Shown: positions 42,869-51,552 of the stretch, in pieces | Layout: every line of letters begins with the position of its first letter | Numbering within the stretch: the stretch's first letter is position 1 | Assembly (NCBI GenBank): GCA_963707895.1 | Contig: CAVPRS010000011.1 | Location: 1-64,000, forward strand | DNA: 64,000 bases | DNA from: Fodinibacter sp963707895 | Lineage (GTDB): Bacteria; Actinomycetota; Actinomycetes; Actinomycetales; Dermatophilaceae | Direction of reading: 5' to 3' | Program-made: the position numbers and the translations under genes | The notes under the pieces: generated by a model | The model's input: the letters and a program-made list of their open reading frames with translations, nothing else | What the model was told of the DNA's origin: nothing | Databases searched by the model: none

Positions 42869-44042
42869 ATGGGCGACCTCATCAACACGATCATCGGGCC
42901 GATCGAATGGCTCGTGGCGTGGATCATGTACGGCTTCCACCAGGGCTTCACCTGGATCGGGATGAACCCGGCGTCGGGGTGGACCTGGGCGCTGTCGATC
43001 GTCGGGCTCGTCATCGTCATGCGGGCGGCGATGATCCCGCTGTTCGTCAAGCAGATCATGGCGTCGCGCAAGATGCAGATGATCCAGCCCGAGCTGCAGA
43101 AGATCCAGAAGAAGTACAAGGGCAAGTCCGACCCCGAGTCACGCCAGGCGTTGACCCAGGAGACGATGGAGCTCTACAAGAAGGAGGGGACCAACCCGTT
43201 CAGCTCGTGCCTGCCGATCCTGGTGCAGTCGCCCTTCTTCTTCGGCCTGTTCCGGGTGCTCAACAGCATGGACGAGATCGCCTCCGGGCGCGCACAAGGC
43301 GATCGGGCCGATCACCCGGCCGGTCGCGGAGCAGTTCGAGCAAGCGACGATCTTCGGCGCTTCACTGTCCTCGACCTTCACCCATGCCCCCAACCTGGCG
43401 ACCAAGATCGTCTCGATCGTCCTCATCATCCTGATGTCGGCCACGACCTTCACCACCCAGCGTCAGCTGATGACCAAGAACATGCCGGCCTCGGCACTGG
43501 ACAACCCCTTCGCCAAGCAGCAGAAGGTGCTGCTCTACGTCCTGCCGGGCGTCTTCGCCGTCTCCGGTGTCAACTTCCCGATCGGTGTGCTCATCTACTG
43601 GTTCACCACCAACGTGTGGTCGATGTGCCAGCAGTTCTACGTCATCCGACGGATGCCGGCCCCCGGGTCGGCCGCGGAGAGGGCCTACCACGCGCGGCTC
43701 GAGCGCAAGGGCAAGCCGATCCCGGGTGCCGAGGCCGCCAGGGCCAAGGCGGATGCCGCCGCCGAGGAAGCGGCCGAGCTGGCCAGGCAGTCGGGTCAGC
43801 GCCAGCAGCCGACCTCGAAGAAGCGCAAGAAGAGCAAGGCAGCCGGCGCGAAGCCGGCCGGTGGCACCAGTGCTGCCGGGAACACGGCCGGCCAGAACAC
43901 ACCAAGCGGCCCCGCGGCCGGCAACAGCCCGGGCAAGGCGACCGCTTCGAAGAACGGCTCCGGCACCACCGGCTCGAACGGCACGACCGGCAAGAAGCCG
44001 GCCAAGAACGCCGGCGGCGGCGCCAAGCCCCCCACGACCTGA
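42869..44042 (+). pseudogene. yidC: Membrane protein insertase YidC, frame broken by one base
   Basis: The N-terminal two-thirds (LINTIIGPIEWLVAWIMYGF, MIPLFVKQIMASRKMQMIQP, FSSCLPILVQSPFFFGLFRV) is in one frame to about 43285. Removing one base from the GGG at 43286-43288 continues into SGAHKAIGPITRPVAEQFEQ and on to VLLYVLPGVFAVSGVNFPIG, IYWFTTNVWSMCQQ and a Lys/Gly/Thr-rich C-terminus. About 390 residues, five membrane helices, with the positively charged groove residues of the family. YidC is essential for membrane insertion, so a true frameshift is implausible and a consensus error is likely. Confidence 0.85.
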
Positions 44043-44066
44043 TCCCCCTGATCGCAGGAGAACCAC

Positions 44067-44705
44067 ATGAGCGACAACCTCACGCAGGACCACGTGACGA
44101 CCGAACCCGAGGCCGACACCGACACCACTCCCGAGGTCCTCGACCTCGAGAACTCGCAGGTCAGCGAGCCGGAGGCGATCGACGACGACGGCGATGAGCC
44201 CGACTCGGACGACAGCGCGCCGGCCCTGAGCAACCGTCGGGCCATGCTCGAGCGCGAGGGCGAGGTGGCGGCCGACTTCCTCGAGACGCTCCTCGACATC
44301 TGCGACCTCGACGGTGACATCGACGTCGACATCGACGGGGACCGCGCTGCGGTGTCGGTCGTCGACTCCGAGGACGGCCGGGTGCCGCGCCGCCTCGTCG
44401 GCCAGAACGGGCAGGTGCTCGACGCCCTCCAGGAGCTGACCCGCCTCGCGGTTCAGTCGGCCACCGGTGAGCGCAGCCGCCTCATGCTCGACGTCGCCAG
44501 CCACCGCGCCGAGCGGCGTGCCGCTCTGGTCACGATCGCCAAGGAGGCCATCGACGAGGTGCGCAGCACCGGGGAGCGCAAGCCCCTGACGCCGATGACC
44601 GCCTTCGAGCGCAAGGTGGTGCACGACGAGGTGCTGGCCGCTGGGCTGGTCTCGGAGTCCGAGGGCGCCGAGCCGCGGCGCTTCGTCGTCATCCTCCCCG
44701 CATGA
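44067..44705 (+). CDS. jag: RNA-binding protein Jag/KhpB (KH and R3H domains)
   Basis: 212-residue protein. A ~55-residue acidic N-terminus (DDDGDEPDSDDSA) is followed by a Jag-N-like region, the KH domain (RRLVGQNGQVLDALQELTRL with the GXXG as GQNG) and the R3H end (ERSRLMLDVASHRAERRAAL, TAFERKVVHDEV, RRFVVILPA). It binds RNA and follows yidC in the conserved operon, 25 bases after it. The start is an ATG with a GGAG site before it. Confidence 0.94.
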   Translation: MSDNLTQDHVTTEPEADTDTTPEVLDLENSQVSEPEAIDDDGDEPDSDDSAPALSNRRAMLEREGEVAADFLETLLDICDLDGDIDVDIDGDRAAVSVVDSEDGRVPRRLVGQNGQVLDALQELTRLAVQSATGERSRLMLDVASHRAERRAALVTIAKEAIDEVRSTGERKPLTPMTAFERKVVHDEVLAAGLVSESEGAEPRRFVVILPA

Positions 44706-44711
44706 GGCGAC

Positions 44712-44725
44712 GTTTCACGTGAAAC
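44712..44725. promoter_or_regulatory. parS: parS site 1
   Basis: Perfect 14-bp GTTTCACGTGAAAC, the ParB-binding centromere. It lies between jag and rsmG, and the in-frame rsmG GTG falls within it. Confidence 0.95.
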
Positions 44726-45484
44726 ATGACGAGCCGGAGTCGACTCCGGCCATGCTGCCAGCCGCACCTTCGGGTGCGGCTGCGGTGTTTGGTGAGCGGA
44801 TGCCGCTCGCGATCCGGTTCGCCGAGATCCTCGCCGACACCGGGGTGACCCACGGGCTGATCGGCCCCCGGGAGGTCCCGCGCCTTTGGGACCGGCACGT
44901 GCTGAACTGCGCCGTCGTGCAGGACGCCTTCCCTGCCGGGGCGAAGCTGGTCGACGTGGGGTCGGGTGCCGGCCTCCCCGGGGTGGCTCTGGCGATCGTG
45001 CGCCCCGACCTCGAGGTGCACCTCGTGGAGCCGATGCTGCGTCGTACCCAGTGGCTGTCGGGTGTGGTGGAACAGCTGGGGCTGGAGAACGTGACGGTGC
45101 ACCGCGGGCGTGCCGAGGACCTGGCGGGCTCCGTGGCGCGCACCGTTCGTGACGGCGCGAGCCGTGGCCAGGCTCGACAAGCTGGCCCGCTGGTGCGTCC
45201 CGCTCCTCCAGCCCGGCGGCACCCTGGTGGCCATGAAGGGGCGCTCGGCCGCGGAGGAGCTGTCGGCCGACCGGCGCGCCCTCGACCGGCTCGGTCTGGT
45301 CGCTGCGGTGGTTTCGGAGCACGGCGGGGACCTGCTCGACGAGCCGGTGCTCACCGTCGACCTCCGCTTCGCGCCGAAGCCGGCGCGGCGATCGGTTCGC
45401 CCCGCCAAGGCTGCGAGGTCCGCAAAGTCACGTACGTCAGGGCACGCGCGCACGTCCTCCGACGAGCCCGGCACCTCCCGCTAG
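44719..45484 (+). pseudogene. rsmG: 16S rRNA (guanine-N7)-methyltransferase RsmG, frame broken by one base
   Basis: The N-terminal part (MPLAIRFAEILADTGVTHGL, RLWDRHVLNCAV, KLVDVGSGAGLPGVALAI with the SAM motif GSGAGLPG) is in one frame to about 45140. The rest (VTARAVARLDKLARWCVPLL, ELSADRRALDRLGLVAAVV) is in another. Removing one base around 45143-45144 joins them as VARTFVTARAVARL, matching the family's VVTARAVAPL. The enzyme methylates G527 of 16S rRNA. The start is uncertain: GTG at 44719 inside parS site 1, or ATG at 44752. The C-terminus is Lys/Arg/Ser-rich. It probably encodes a full enzyme. Confidence 0.82.
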
Positions 45485-45767
45485 GGGAACGGCGGAGACC
45501 TGCTCGACACGCCCTGTCGGCACGCGGACCTGGCGGCGGGTCTGGCACAGGGCACGTGACCGTCCGCGAGTCCCCCATCGAGCGGGGCGTCCGGGATCTC
45601 GGGCCAGCCCGGGCACGCCTGGGCACGGGTCCGGATGGACAGCGGACGCCCCGCTAGAGGCTCCTCGGCTCGACCACTCGACCTGCCGTTCGACGGAGCT
45701 CCCACGGCCTGGGTGGCCCGCTCGTCGGAGTTCGACCTCCACGCGGGCCGTCCCTGCTCTGATCGAT

Positions 45768-45781
45768 GTTTCACGTGAAAC
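45768..45781. promoter_or_regulatory. parS: parS site 2
   Basis: Perfect GTTTCACGTGAAAC, about 1.06 kb from site 1. Confidence 0.95.
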
Positions 45782-45907
45782 ACCGATCTGACGGTGCACC
45801 GCCGTGGCTGAGGCGCGTGGGACAGTCAATGGCGCCTTCAGCCGAGCAAGGTGAGACCCGACGGCGTCCGGATGAGCCAGCCACAAACCTTTGGCGGCAG
45901 GGCAGAT

Positions 45908-45921
45908 GTTTCACGTGAAAC
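45908..45921. promoter_or_regulatory. parS: parS site 3
   Basis: Perfect GTTTCACGTGAAAC, 140 bases after site 2. Confidence 0.95.
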
Positions 45922-46238
45922 GTCATGTTGCCGAGCGCGAACCGCTGCCTGGTGGGCGATGGTTTGGCGCCGCCGGATCATCGGAGCCCTCGCCTTCCTG
46001 GTCGACCTCAAGTCATCTACGGGAGACTCGTTCGCCCATCCAGCCGCCGAACCGATGGAGCTGGCCCAACACCCATCGAAGGCACCCTTCGCGGGTCGAC
46101 AGGGCGGACCTCCGGCGTCGAGCGGTCCACGGACGACCGCCTCTCTCGTGGACTTGGAGTCGCGGTCTGCTCAGGCTCCCGCCCCTCGGTCCCGACCTGA
46201 GGTGCGACGGGTGCCCAACCCCAACCCGTCGCGAGCAT

Positions 46239-46252
46239 GTTTCACGTGAAAC
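46239..46252. promoter_or_regulatory. parS: parS site 4
   Basis: Perfect GTTTCACGTGAAAC, 331 bases after site 3 and just before the 56-base direct repeat. Confidence 0.95.
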
Positions 46253-46280
46253 ATGACTCGGCACCCGTCGAACTGCTGAG

Positions 46281-46392
46281 CGACCCGTCGGACAGCCACG
46301 CGACCCCATTGTCTGGGCCAGGCCCCGGCTTTCACTCGACCCGTCGGACAGGGACGCGACCCATGCTCTCGGCCCGCCCCGGCTTTCGCGCG
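46281..46392 (+). repeat. Two-copy 56-base imperfect direct repeat
   Basis: 46281-46336 and 46337-46392 both begin CGACCCGTCGGACAG and contain GGCCCCGGCTTTC or GCCCCGGCTTTC near their ends; a third degenerate start CGACCCCCTCGG follows. It lies between parS sites 4 and 5. Confidence 0.7.
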
Positions 46393-46528
46393 ACCCCCTC
46401 GGCTGGAGCTCGAGGCACTCGTGCCGGCGACCTGCGATCCCAGCGGCCGTGACCGTGTGCGCGGAGGAGTGAGAGCTGGCTGGAGCACAGCGCGACGAAT
46501 GGCCCAGACTCCCTGGCCGCACCGCCAT

Positions 46529-46542
46529 GTTTCACGTGAAAC
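46529..46542. promoter_or_regulatory. parS: parS site 5
   Basis: Perfect GTTTCACGTGAAAC, about 250 bases before the parA start. Confidence 0.95.
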
Positions 46543-46787
46543 GTGGATTGAGCGGCTAGCCGAACAACGCACGGCCCCCCGCCAAGAAGGCCGGAGCGGC
46601 GCTCGGCACCCCCGCGCTCGACCCGTGGTCCTCGATGGAGCGTCAACCCAAGGACTTCCTGAGAGGGCGTCCCGTCCACAGGCGGCCGTTCGTCGCGCGC
46701 TTGTCCACCGGACGCTGTGGCGCTTTGGCGTGTTGACCCACCGTGAGGTTGGATGAGCCATTCCTGCTCCACAACGAAGGTGATGGC

Positions 46788-47990
46788 GTGAGTTCTGCGA
46801 TCGACGTCGCCGAGACGCGTACTGCTGCGCCCGGCCTCGGCTTCCCTCGCCTGTCCGGCCCGCCCACCACTCCGCTGGGCTGGCCCGGCGCCGACCGTGT
46901 TTCACGTGAAACAACGGCGCCCGTGGCCGCTGACGAGCAGCCCGACGCAGCTGTGGCCGACGCCGGCCAGACCGTTGAAACCCCGCCGGCCGCCGCTGCC
47001 GGCACCCGAGAGGACCGCATGGACGCCCCGACGCACGACGACACCGAGGAGCGTGCCCAGATCGCGGCGGCGATGCCCGGAGCCGACGGGCAGACTCCTC
47101 TGGCCGCAGCCGTGGCGGCCGACGCCCGCCGGCGGATCACGCTGAGCGGCCGCCCCGTCCCGCGGCCGGCCCGGACCCGGGTCATGACGGTGGCCAACCA
47201 GAAGGGTGGGGTCGGCAAGACCACGACGACGGTCAATGTCGCCGCCGCCCTGGCCCAGGCCGGCAGCACCGTGCTCGTCATCGACCTCGACCCGCAGGGC
47301 AACGCCAGCACGGCGCTCGGTATCGAGCACCACGCCGAGGTCCCCAGCGTCTACGACGTGCTCGTCGAGGGCCAGCCGATCGCCGAGGTGGTGCAGGAGT
47401 GCCCCGACGTGCCGGGCCTGTTCTGCGTTCCCGCCACCATCGACCTCGCCGGTGCCGAGATCGAGCTGGTGTCGCTCGTCGCGCGCGAGACGCGGCTGGA
47501 GAGGGCCGTCTCGGCCTACGTCGACGACCGCGAGGCGGCGGGGGAGCAGCTCGACTACGTGATCATCGACTGCCCGCCCAGCCTGGGCCTGCTCACCGTG
47601 AACGCCTTCGTGGCCGCAACCGAGGTGTTCATCCCGATCCAGTGCGAGTACTACGCCCTCGAGGGCCTGTCGCAGCTGCTGAAGAACATCGAGCTGATCC
47701 GCAGCCACCTCAACCCGCCGCTGCACGTCTCGGCGATCCTGCTCACCATGTACGACGGTCGCACCCGGCTCTCGGCCCAGGTGGCCGACGAGGTGCGCGA
47801 GCACTTCCCCGACCAGACCTTGAGGGCCAGCGTGCCGCGCTCGGTGCGGATCTCCGAGGCCCCGAGCCACGGCCAGACCGTGATGACCTACGACCCCAAC
47901 AGCAGCGGCGCGTTGTCCTACCTCGAGGCGGCCGTCGAGCTGGCCGAGCGGGGCATCGCCGCACGTGAGACCACCGAGGAGTCGGCATGA
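46788..47990 (+). CDS. parA: Chromosome partitioning ATPase ParA (Soj)
   Basis: 400-residue Walker-type ATPase that moves ParB-parS complexes. A ~125-residue Pro/Ala-rich N-terminal extension precedes the deviant Walker A motif KGGVGKTTT (residues 139-147), Walker A' DLDPQGNAS and YVIIDCPPSLGLLT. The GTG at 46788 has GAAGGTGATGG before it; the open frame runs 15 codons further upstream without a ribosome site. parS site 6 lies inside this extension, read as DRVSRETTAP. The parB gene overlaps its stop (ATGA), so the pair is coupled. Confidence 0.95.
   Translation: MSSAIDVAETRTAAPGLGFPRLSGPPTTPLGWPGADRVSRETTAPVAADEQPDAAVADAGQTVETPPAAAAGTREDRMDAPTHDDTEERAQIAAAMPGADGQTPLAAAVAADARRRITLSGRPVPRPARTRVMTVANQKGGVGKTTTTVNVAAALAQAGSTVLVIDLDPQGNASTALGIEHHAEVPSVYDVLVEGQPIAEVVQECPDVPGLFCVPATIDLAGAEIELVSLVARETRLERAVSAYVDDREAAGEQLDYVIIDCPPSLGLLTVNAFVAATEVFIPIQCEYYALEGLSQLLKNIELIRSHLNPPLHVSAILLTMYDGRTRLSAQVADEVREHFPDQTLRASVPRSVRISEAPSHGQTVMTYDPNSSGALSYLEAAVELAERGIAARETTEESA
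46899..46912. promoter_or_regulatory. parS: parS site 6, inside parA
   Basis: Perfect GTTTCACGTGAAAC within the parA N-terminal extension, contributing the residues VSRET to the protein. Confidence 0.95.
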
Positions 47991-49072
47991 GCGAGAAGCG
48001 ACGCGCCCTGGGGCGCGGGCTGGGCGCCCTGATCCCGAGCGGCGCCGGCACCGCCGAGCGGCCGGTCGACGTGTTCTTCCGTGACCAGGACCGTCCAGTG
48101 GTCCCCTTGGGCGGACCTGAGGACGGCGGTCCCGAGGGGCCCGCGTCCGCTGACGGCAACGGCGGCGGGAGCAGGGCTGAGGGGCCCGCTGTCGAGGCGG
48201 CCGAGGCCACGGCACCCGACGACGGCAACGCGCTGCGCCCGGTGCCGGGTGCCGAGTTCGCCGAGATCCCGCTCGACCAGATCCGCCCCAACCCGCGTCA
48301 GCCGCGCACCGTCTTCGACGAGGACGAGCTGGAGGAGCTGGTCAGCTCGATCCGCGAGGTCGGCGTGCTCCAGCCGGTGGTGGTCCGGCGTGTCCCCGAG
48401 GGCACCCGCGACGGCGAGGTCCGCTACGAGCTGATCATGGGCGAGCGCCGCTGGCGGGCCTCGCGCGCGGCCGGCAAGGAGGTCGTGCCGGCGATCATCA
48501 AGGTGACCGAGGAGGACGACCTCCTGCGCGACGCCCTGCTCGAGAACCTCCACCGCAGCCAGCTCAACGCCCTCGAGGAGGCCGCCGCCTACCAGCAGCT
48601 GCTCGACGACTTCGGCTGCACCCAGGAGGAGCTCGGCCGGCGGATCCACCGCTCGCGCCCGCAGATCTCCAACACGCTGCGCCTGCTCAAGCTGCCGCCG
48701 CCCGTGCAGCGGCGCGTCGCCGCAGGCGTGCTCAGCGCGGGTCACGCCCGCGCGCTGCTCGGCCTGCCGGATGCCGCCGCCATGGACCGGATGGCCCAGC
48801 GGATCGTGGCCGAGGGCCTCTCGGTCCGCACCGTCGAGGAGCTCGTGACGCTCGGTGACGACACCTCCCCGGCCGCCCGCCGTGCCCCGCGGCCCGGTGC
48901 CCGCCGGCCGCAGCTCGACGACCTGGCGGCCGACCTCTCGGACCGCCTCGAGACCAGGGTGCGCATCGCCCTCGGGCAGCGCAAGGGTCGCCTCACGGTG
49001 GAGTTCGCGTCGGTGGAGGACCTCAACCGGATCCTCGACGCGATGCACCTGCGCGACGAGCGCGACGCCTGA
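47987..49072 (+). CDS. parB: Chromosome partitioning protein ParB (Spo0J)
   Basis: 361-residue CTP-dependent DNA clamp. The ParA-stimulating N-terminus begins RRALGRGLGALIP; the CTPase domain shows QIRPNPRQPRTVF and IMGERRWRASRAAG (GERR arm); the HTH that reads parS is CTQEELGRRIHRSRPQISN; the C-terminal dimer domain ends LNRILDAMHL. An acidic/Gly-rich linker is at ~40-75. ATG overlaps the parA stop. It should load on the six parS sites upstream. Confidence 0.96.
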   Translation: MSEKRRALGRGLGALIPSGAGTAERPVDVFFRDQDRPVVPLGGPEDGGPEGPASADGNGGGSRAEGPAVEAAEATAPDDGNALRPVPGAEFAEIPLDQIRPNPRQPRTVFDEDELEELVSSIREVGVLQPVVVRRVPEGTRDGEVRYELIMGERRWRASRAAGKEVVPAIIKVTEEDDLLRDALLENLHRSQLNALEEAAAYQQLLDDFGCTQEELGRRIHRSRPQISNTLRLLKLPPPVQRRVAAGVLSAGHARALLGLPDAAAMDRMAQRIVAEGLSVRTVEELVTLGDDTSPAARRAPRPGARRPQLDDLAADLSDRLETRVRIALGQRKGRLTVEFASVEDLNRILDAMHLRDERDA

Positions 49073-49131
49073 CGGGCGCGGGCGCGAGGGCGGGCACACG
49101 GCATCCGGCCTGACCTCGCCTAGAAACACAA

Positions 49132-49172
49132 GAGGCGCGGAAACCATTGCACTGCAACGGTTTCCGCGCCTC
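49132..49172. terminator. Bidirectional terminator between parB and trxA
   Basis: 14-bp perfect stem (arm GAGGCGCGGAAACC and its complement at 49159-49172) with an inner TTGCA/TGCAA stem, between the convergent parB and trxA genes. Confidence 0.75.
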
Positions 49173-49189
49173 GCGCGTGGTGGCTGAAC

Positions 49190-49513
49190 TCAGCCGAGGT
49201 AGGGCTCGAGCTCGCGGAGCAGCTTGGGCTTGGGCATCGCGCCGATGATCGTCTTGACGATCTCACCGTTCTGGTAGACGTGCATCGTGGGGATGCTCGT
49301 GATGCCGAGCTTGCCGGTGATGGCCGGGTTCTCGTCGGTGTTGAGCTTGACGATGGTGACCTCGTCGTGGTCGCGCGCGATCTCGTCGAGGATCGGGGCC
49401 ACGGCGCGGCACGGGCCACACCACTCGGCCCAGAAGTCGACGAGCACGGGCTTGTCACTGTTGATCACGTCGGCCTCGAACGTGTCGTCGGTGGTCTTGG
49501 AGACGGCTCCCAT
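49190..49513 (-). CDS. trxA: Thioredoxin
   Basis: 107-residue thioredoxin. The active site is WAEWCGPCRAVAP; the cis-Pro loop is ITSIPTMHVY. It is reduced by the adjacent TrxB and supplies electrons for disulfide reduction in the cytoplasm. The ATG at 49513 (MGAVSKTTDDTFEADV) has AAAGGA upstream. The longer open frame in this register runs over trxB and is a shadow. Confidence 0.97.
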   Translation of the reverse strand: MGAVSKTTDDTFEADVINSDKPVLVDFWAEWCGPCRAVAPILDEIARDHDEVTIVKLNTDENPAITGKLGITSIPTMHVYQNGEIVKTIIGAMPKPKLLRELEPYLG

Positions 49514-49589
49514 GGGGGGTCCTTTCAACAGCGGGGTGGGGGTGGGGTTGTGGTCGATGGTGCCGGAGGGGTCCGACACCACCGGTTGG

Positions 49590-50519
49590 TCAGTGGGCGA
49601 GGAACCGCTCGGCGTCGAGCGCCGCGGCACAGCCGGAGCCGGCCGCCGTGATCGCCTGGCGGTAGGTGTGGTCGACGAGGTCGCCGCAGGCGAAGACGCC
49701 CGGGACGTTGGTGCGGGTGGTGCGGCCCTCGACGAGCACGTAGCCCTCGGCGTCGAGCTCGATGACGCCCTTGACGAGCTCGTTGCGCGGGTCGTGCCCG
49801 ATGGCGACGAACAGGCCGGTGACGGGCAGCTCGCGGGTCTCGCCGGTGACGGTGTCGCGCAGGGTGACCCCGGAGAGCTTGCCCTCACCGTGGATGGCGT
49901 CGACGGCGCTGTTCCACGCGAAGCGGATCTTGGGGTTGGCGTGGGCGCGCTCGGCCATGATCTTGCTGGCGCGCAGCTCGTCGCGGCGGTGCACGATGGT
50001 GACCGACCGGGCGAACTTGGTGAGGAAGGTGGCCTCCTCGACCGCGGAGTCGCCACCGCCGACGACGGCGATGTCCTGGTCGCGGAAGAAGAACCCGTCG
50101 CAGGTCGCGCACCACGAGACGCCGTGGCCGGAGAGCCGCTTCTCGTCGGGGAGCCCCAGCTCGCGGTAGGCCGAGCCCATCGCGAGGATGACGGCGCGCG
50201 CGCGGTGCTCGACGCCCTCGGCGTCGGTGACGACCTTGACGTCGTCCTCGAGGCGCACGGACTGCACGTCGTCGGTGACGATCTCGGCGCCGAACCGCTC
50301 GGCCTGGGCGCGCATGTTCTCCATGAGGTCGGGCCCCATGATGCCGTCGCGGAAGCCGGGGAAGTTCTCTACCTCGGTGGTGTTCATCAGGGCGCCACCC
50401 GCGGTGACCGCACCCTCGAAGACCAGGGGCTCGAGGTTCGCCCGCGCCGCGTAGACGGCCGCCGTCCACCCGGCCGGGCCGGAGCCGATGATGATGACGT
50501 TGCGGACGTCGGTGGTCAC
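49590..50519 (-). CDS. trxB: Thioredoxin reductase
   Basis: 309-residue FAD/NADPH enzyme. The FAD site is VIIIGSGPAGWTAAVYAARA, the redox pair is WCATCDGFFF (CATC), and the NADPH site is IAVVGGGDSAVEEATFL; the closing FAD contact is GVFACGDLVDHTYRQ. The GTG at 50519 is preferred because AAGGGG lies 9 bases upstream; the in-frame ATG three codons earlier would leave no spacer. It forms a gene pair with trxA, 76 bases apart. Confidence 0.96.
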   Translation of the reverse strand: MTTDVRNVIIIGSGPAGWTAAVYAARANLEPLVFEGAVTAGGALMNTTEVENFPGFRDGIMGPDLMENMRAQAERFGAEIVTDDVQSVRLEDDVKVVTDAEGVEHRARAVILAMGSAYRELGLPDEKRLSGHGVSWCATCDGFFFRDQDIAVVGGGDSAVEEATFLTKFARSVTIVHRRDELRASKIMAERAHANPKIRFAWNSAVDAIHGEGKLSGVTLRDTVTGETRELPVTGLFVAIGHDPRNELVKGVIELDAEGYVLVEGRTTRTNVPGVFACGDLVDHTYRQAITAAGSGCAAALDAERFLAH

Positions 50520-50657
50520 GGGACACATCCCCTTGTGGTGGTGGCAGGTGGCAACCGCAACATGCGGTGCCTTCGTGAAACCGATCCTAAGGCCGGCGTG
50601 TTCCCGGCCGTGCCACGCCCCGCCGGTCGGGCCGGGGTCGGGACGGTGGCGCGGTCC

Positions 50658-51470
50658 TCAGTCGAGAGGCACCGGGCCACGGATGAGACCGGTGTTGCCC
50701 GTGGTGCAGGAGCGGTCGACCGCCCACGCAGACCGCCCGGCGGCGGAGTGGACGACGAGCACGGCCCCGGAGGCGCCGTCGACCTCGGACACGTCGACGA
50801 GGATCCCCGCGTCGGCCGGGATGCCGAGGGCGTCGGCACACGAGCGTGCCCCGATCGCCGTGGCGATCGGGCCCAGCGTCGGGGACTCGGCACTCAGGTC
50901 GGCGATCGGGTCCAGCGTGCCGTCGTCGAGCTCGCGAGCCGTGACCTGGAGCCGGTCCGAGCTGTGGTCGACCCCTGACATGACCACCACGACCTCGCCC
51001 GACCCCGCCTCGGGGGCCACGAAGGCCCTGGCCTCGGACTTCGCCGAGTCGGCGGCCCCGGCAGCGGAGTCGGCGGAGCTGCCGGCGGTCAGCGAGGCCA
51101 CCACCCCACCGTCGAGGGACGACCCCACGACGTAGCCGCCCAGGCCGAGCACGGCGACGGCGGCCGCGGCCACGCCGAGGTGCCGCATCCCGAAGCGGCG
51201 ACGGTGCAGCGGCACGACCTGCGCGCCGGCATCCCCGTAACGGTCGTCATCCCCGGCGTCGCCGGTGGGGGAAGCGCCGGACTCGTCACCCGACGGACCC
51301 CAGAACTGCCCGATGCCGTCTCCGCGCTCGGCCTCTGCCGCGAGGGCGGCACTGATCCGGGCCACCAGGTCGTCGGGCATCGGCTCGGGGTCGGGAAGGC
51401 CGGAGAGGAGTGCCCGCATGCCCGTCGGGTCGTGCTCGACGGGTGCGGTGTCGTCGTGGGGGTGGCTCAC
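50658..51470 (-). CDS. Anti-sigma factor-like membrane protein next to sigM
   Basis: 270-residue single-pass protein. The cytoplasmic N-terminus (~115 residues; LSGLPDPEPMPDDLVARISA) is of the type that binds ECF sigma factors; one helix follows at about residues 116-136 (HLGVAAAAVAVLGLGGYVV), then an extracytoplasmic domain with two Cys (ARSCADALG, DRSCTTGN) that could form a disulfide. It follows sigM on the same strand, as Rv3912 (RsmA) does in mycobacteria. GGAGG lies 5 bases before the GTG at 51470. A zinc-binding HxxxCxxC motif is absent, so release is unlikely to be of the simple ZAS type. Confidence 0.8.
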   Translation of the reverse strand: MSHPHDDTAPVEHDPTGMRALLSGLPDPEPMPDDLVARISAALAAEAERGDGIGQFWGPSGDESGASPTGDAGDDDRYGDAGAQVVPLHRRRFGMRHLGVAAAAVAVLGLGGYVVGSSLDGGVVASLTAGSSADSAAGAADSAKSEARAFVAPEAGSGEVVVVMSGVDHSSDRLQVTARELDDGTLDPIADLSAESPTLGPIATAIGARSCADALGIPADAGILVDVSEVDGASGAVLVVHSAAGRSAWAVDRSCTTGNTGLIRGPVPLD

Positions 51471-51552
51471 GAGGTCCTCCGGGACGTGCCCTCGGGGGGT
51501 GTTGGCGGGATCGGGTGGCGCCGGACGCTGGTCTCGGGCCGCGGATGGGACG

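Larger units (their letters stand above)
45485..46787. other. Non-coding parS cluster between rsmG and parA
   Basis: 1.3 kb without a credible gene. It contains four parS sites (listed separately) and a two-copy 56-base imperfect direct repeat. Open frames here read MFHVKH or VSRET at each parS, which is simply the translated palindrome. No RNA gene is recognised. Confidence 0.7.

Noticed and set aside
46171..46914. Minus-strand frame of 247 codons reading MFHVKH
   Set aside because: The start and internal HVSRET are just translated parS palindromes; the composition is Arg/Ser/Gly-rich and it overlaps the parA start.
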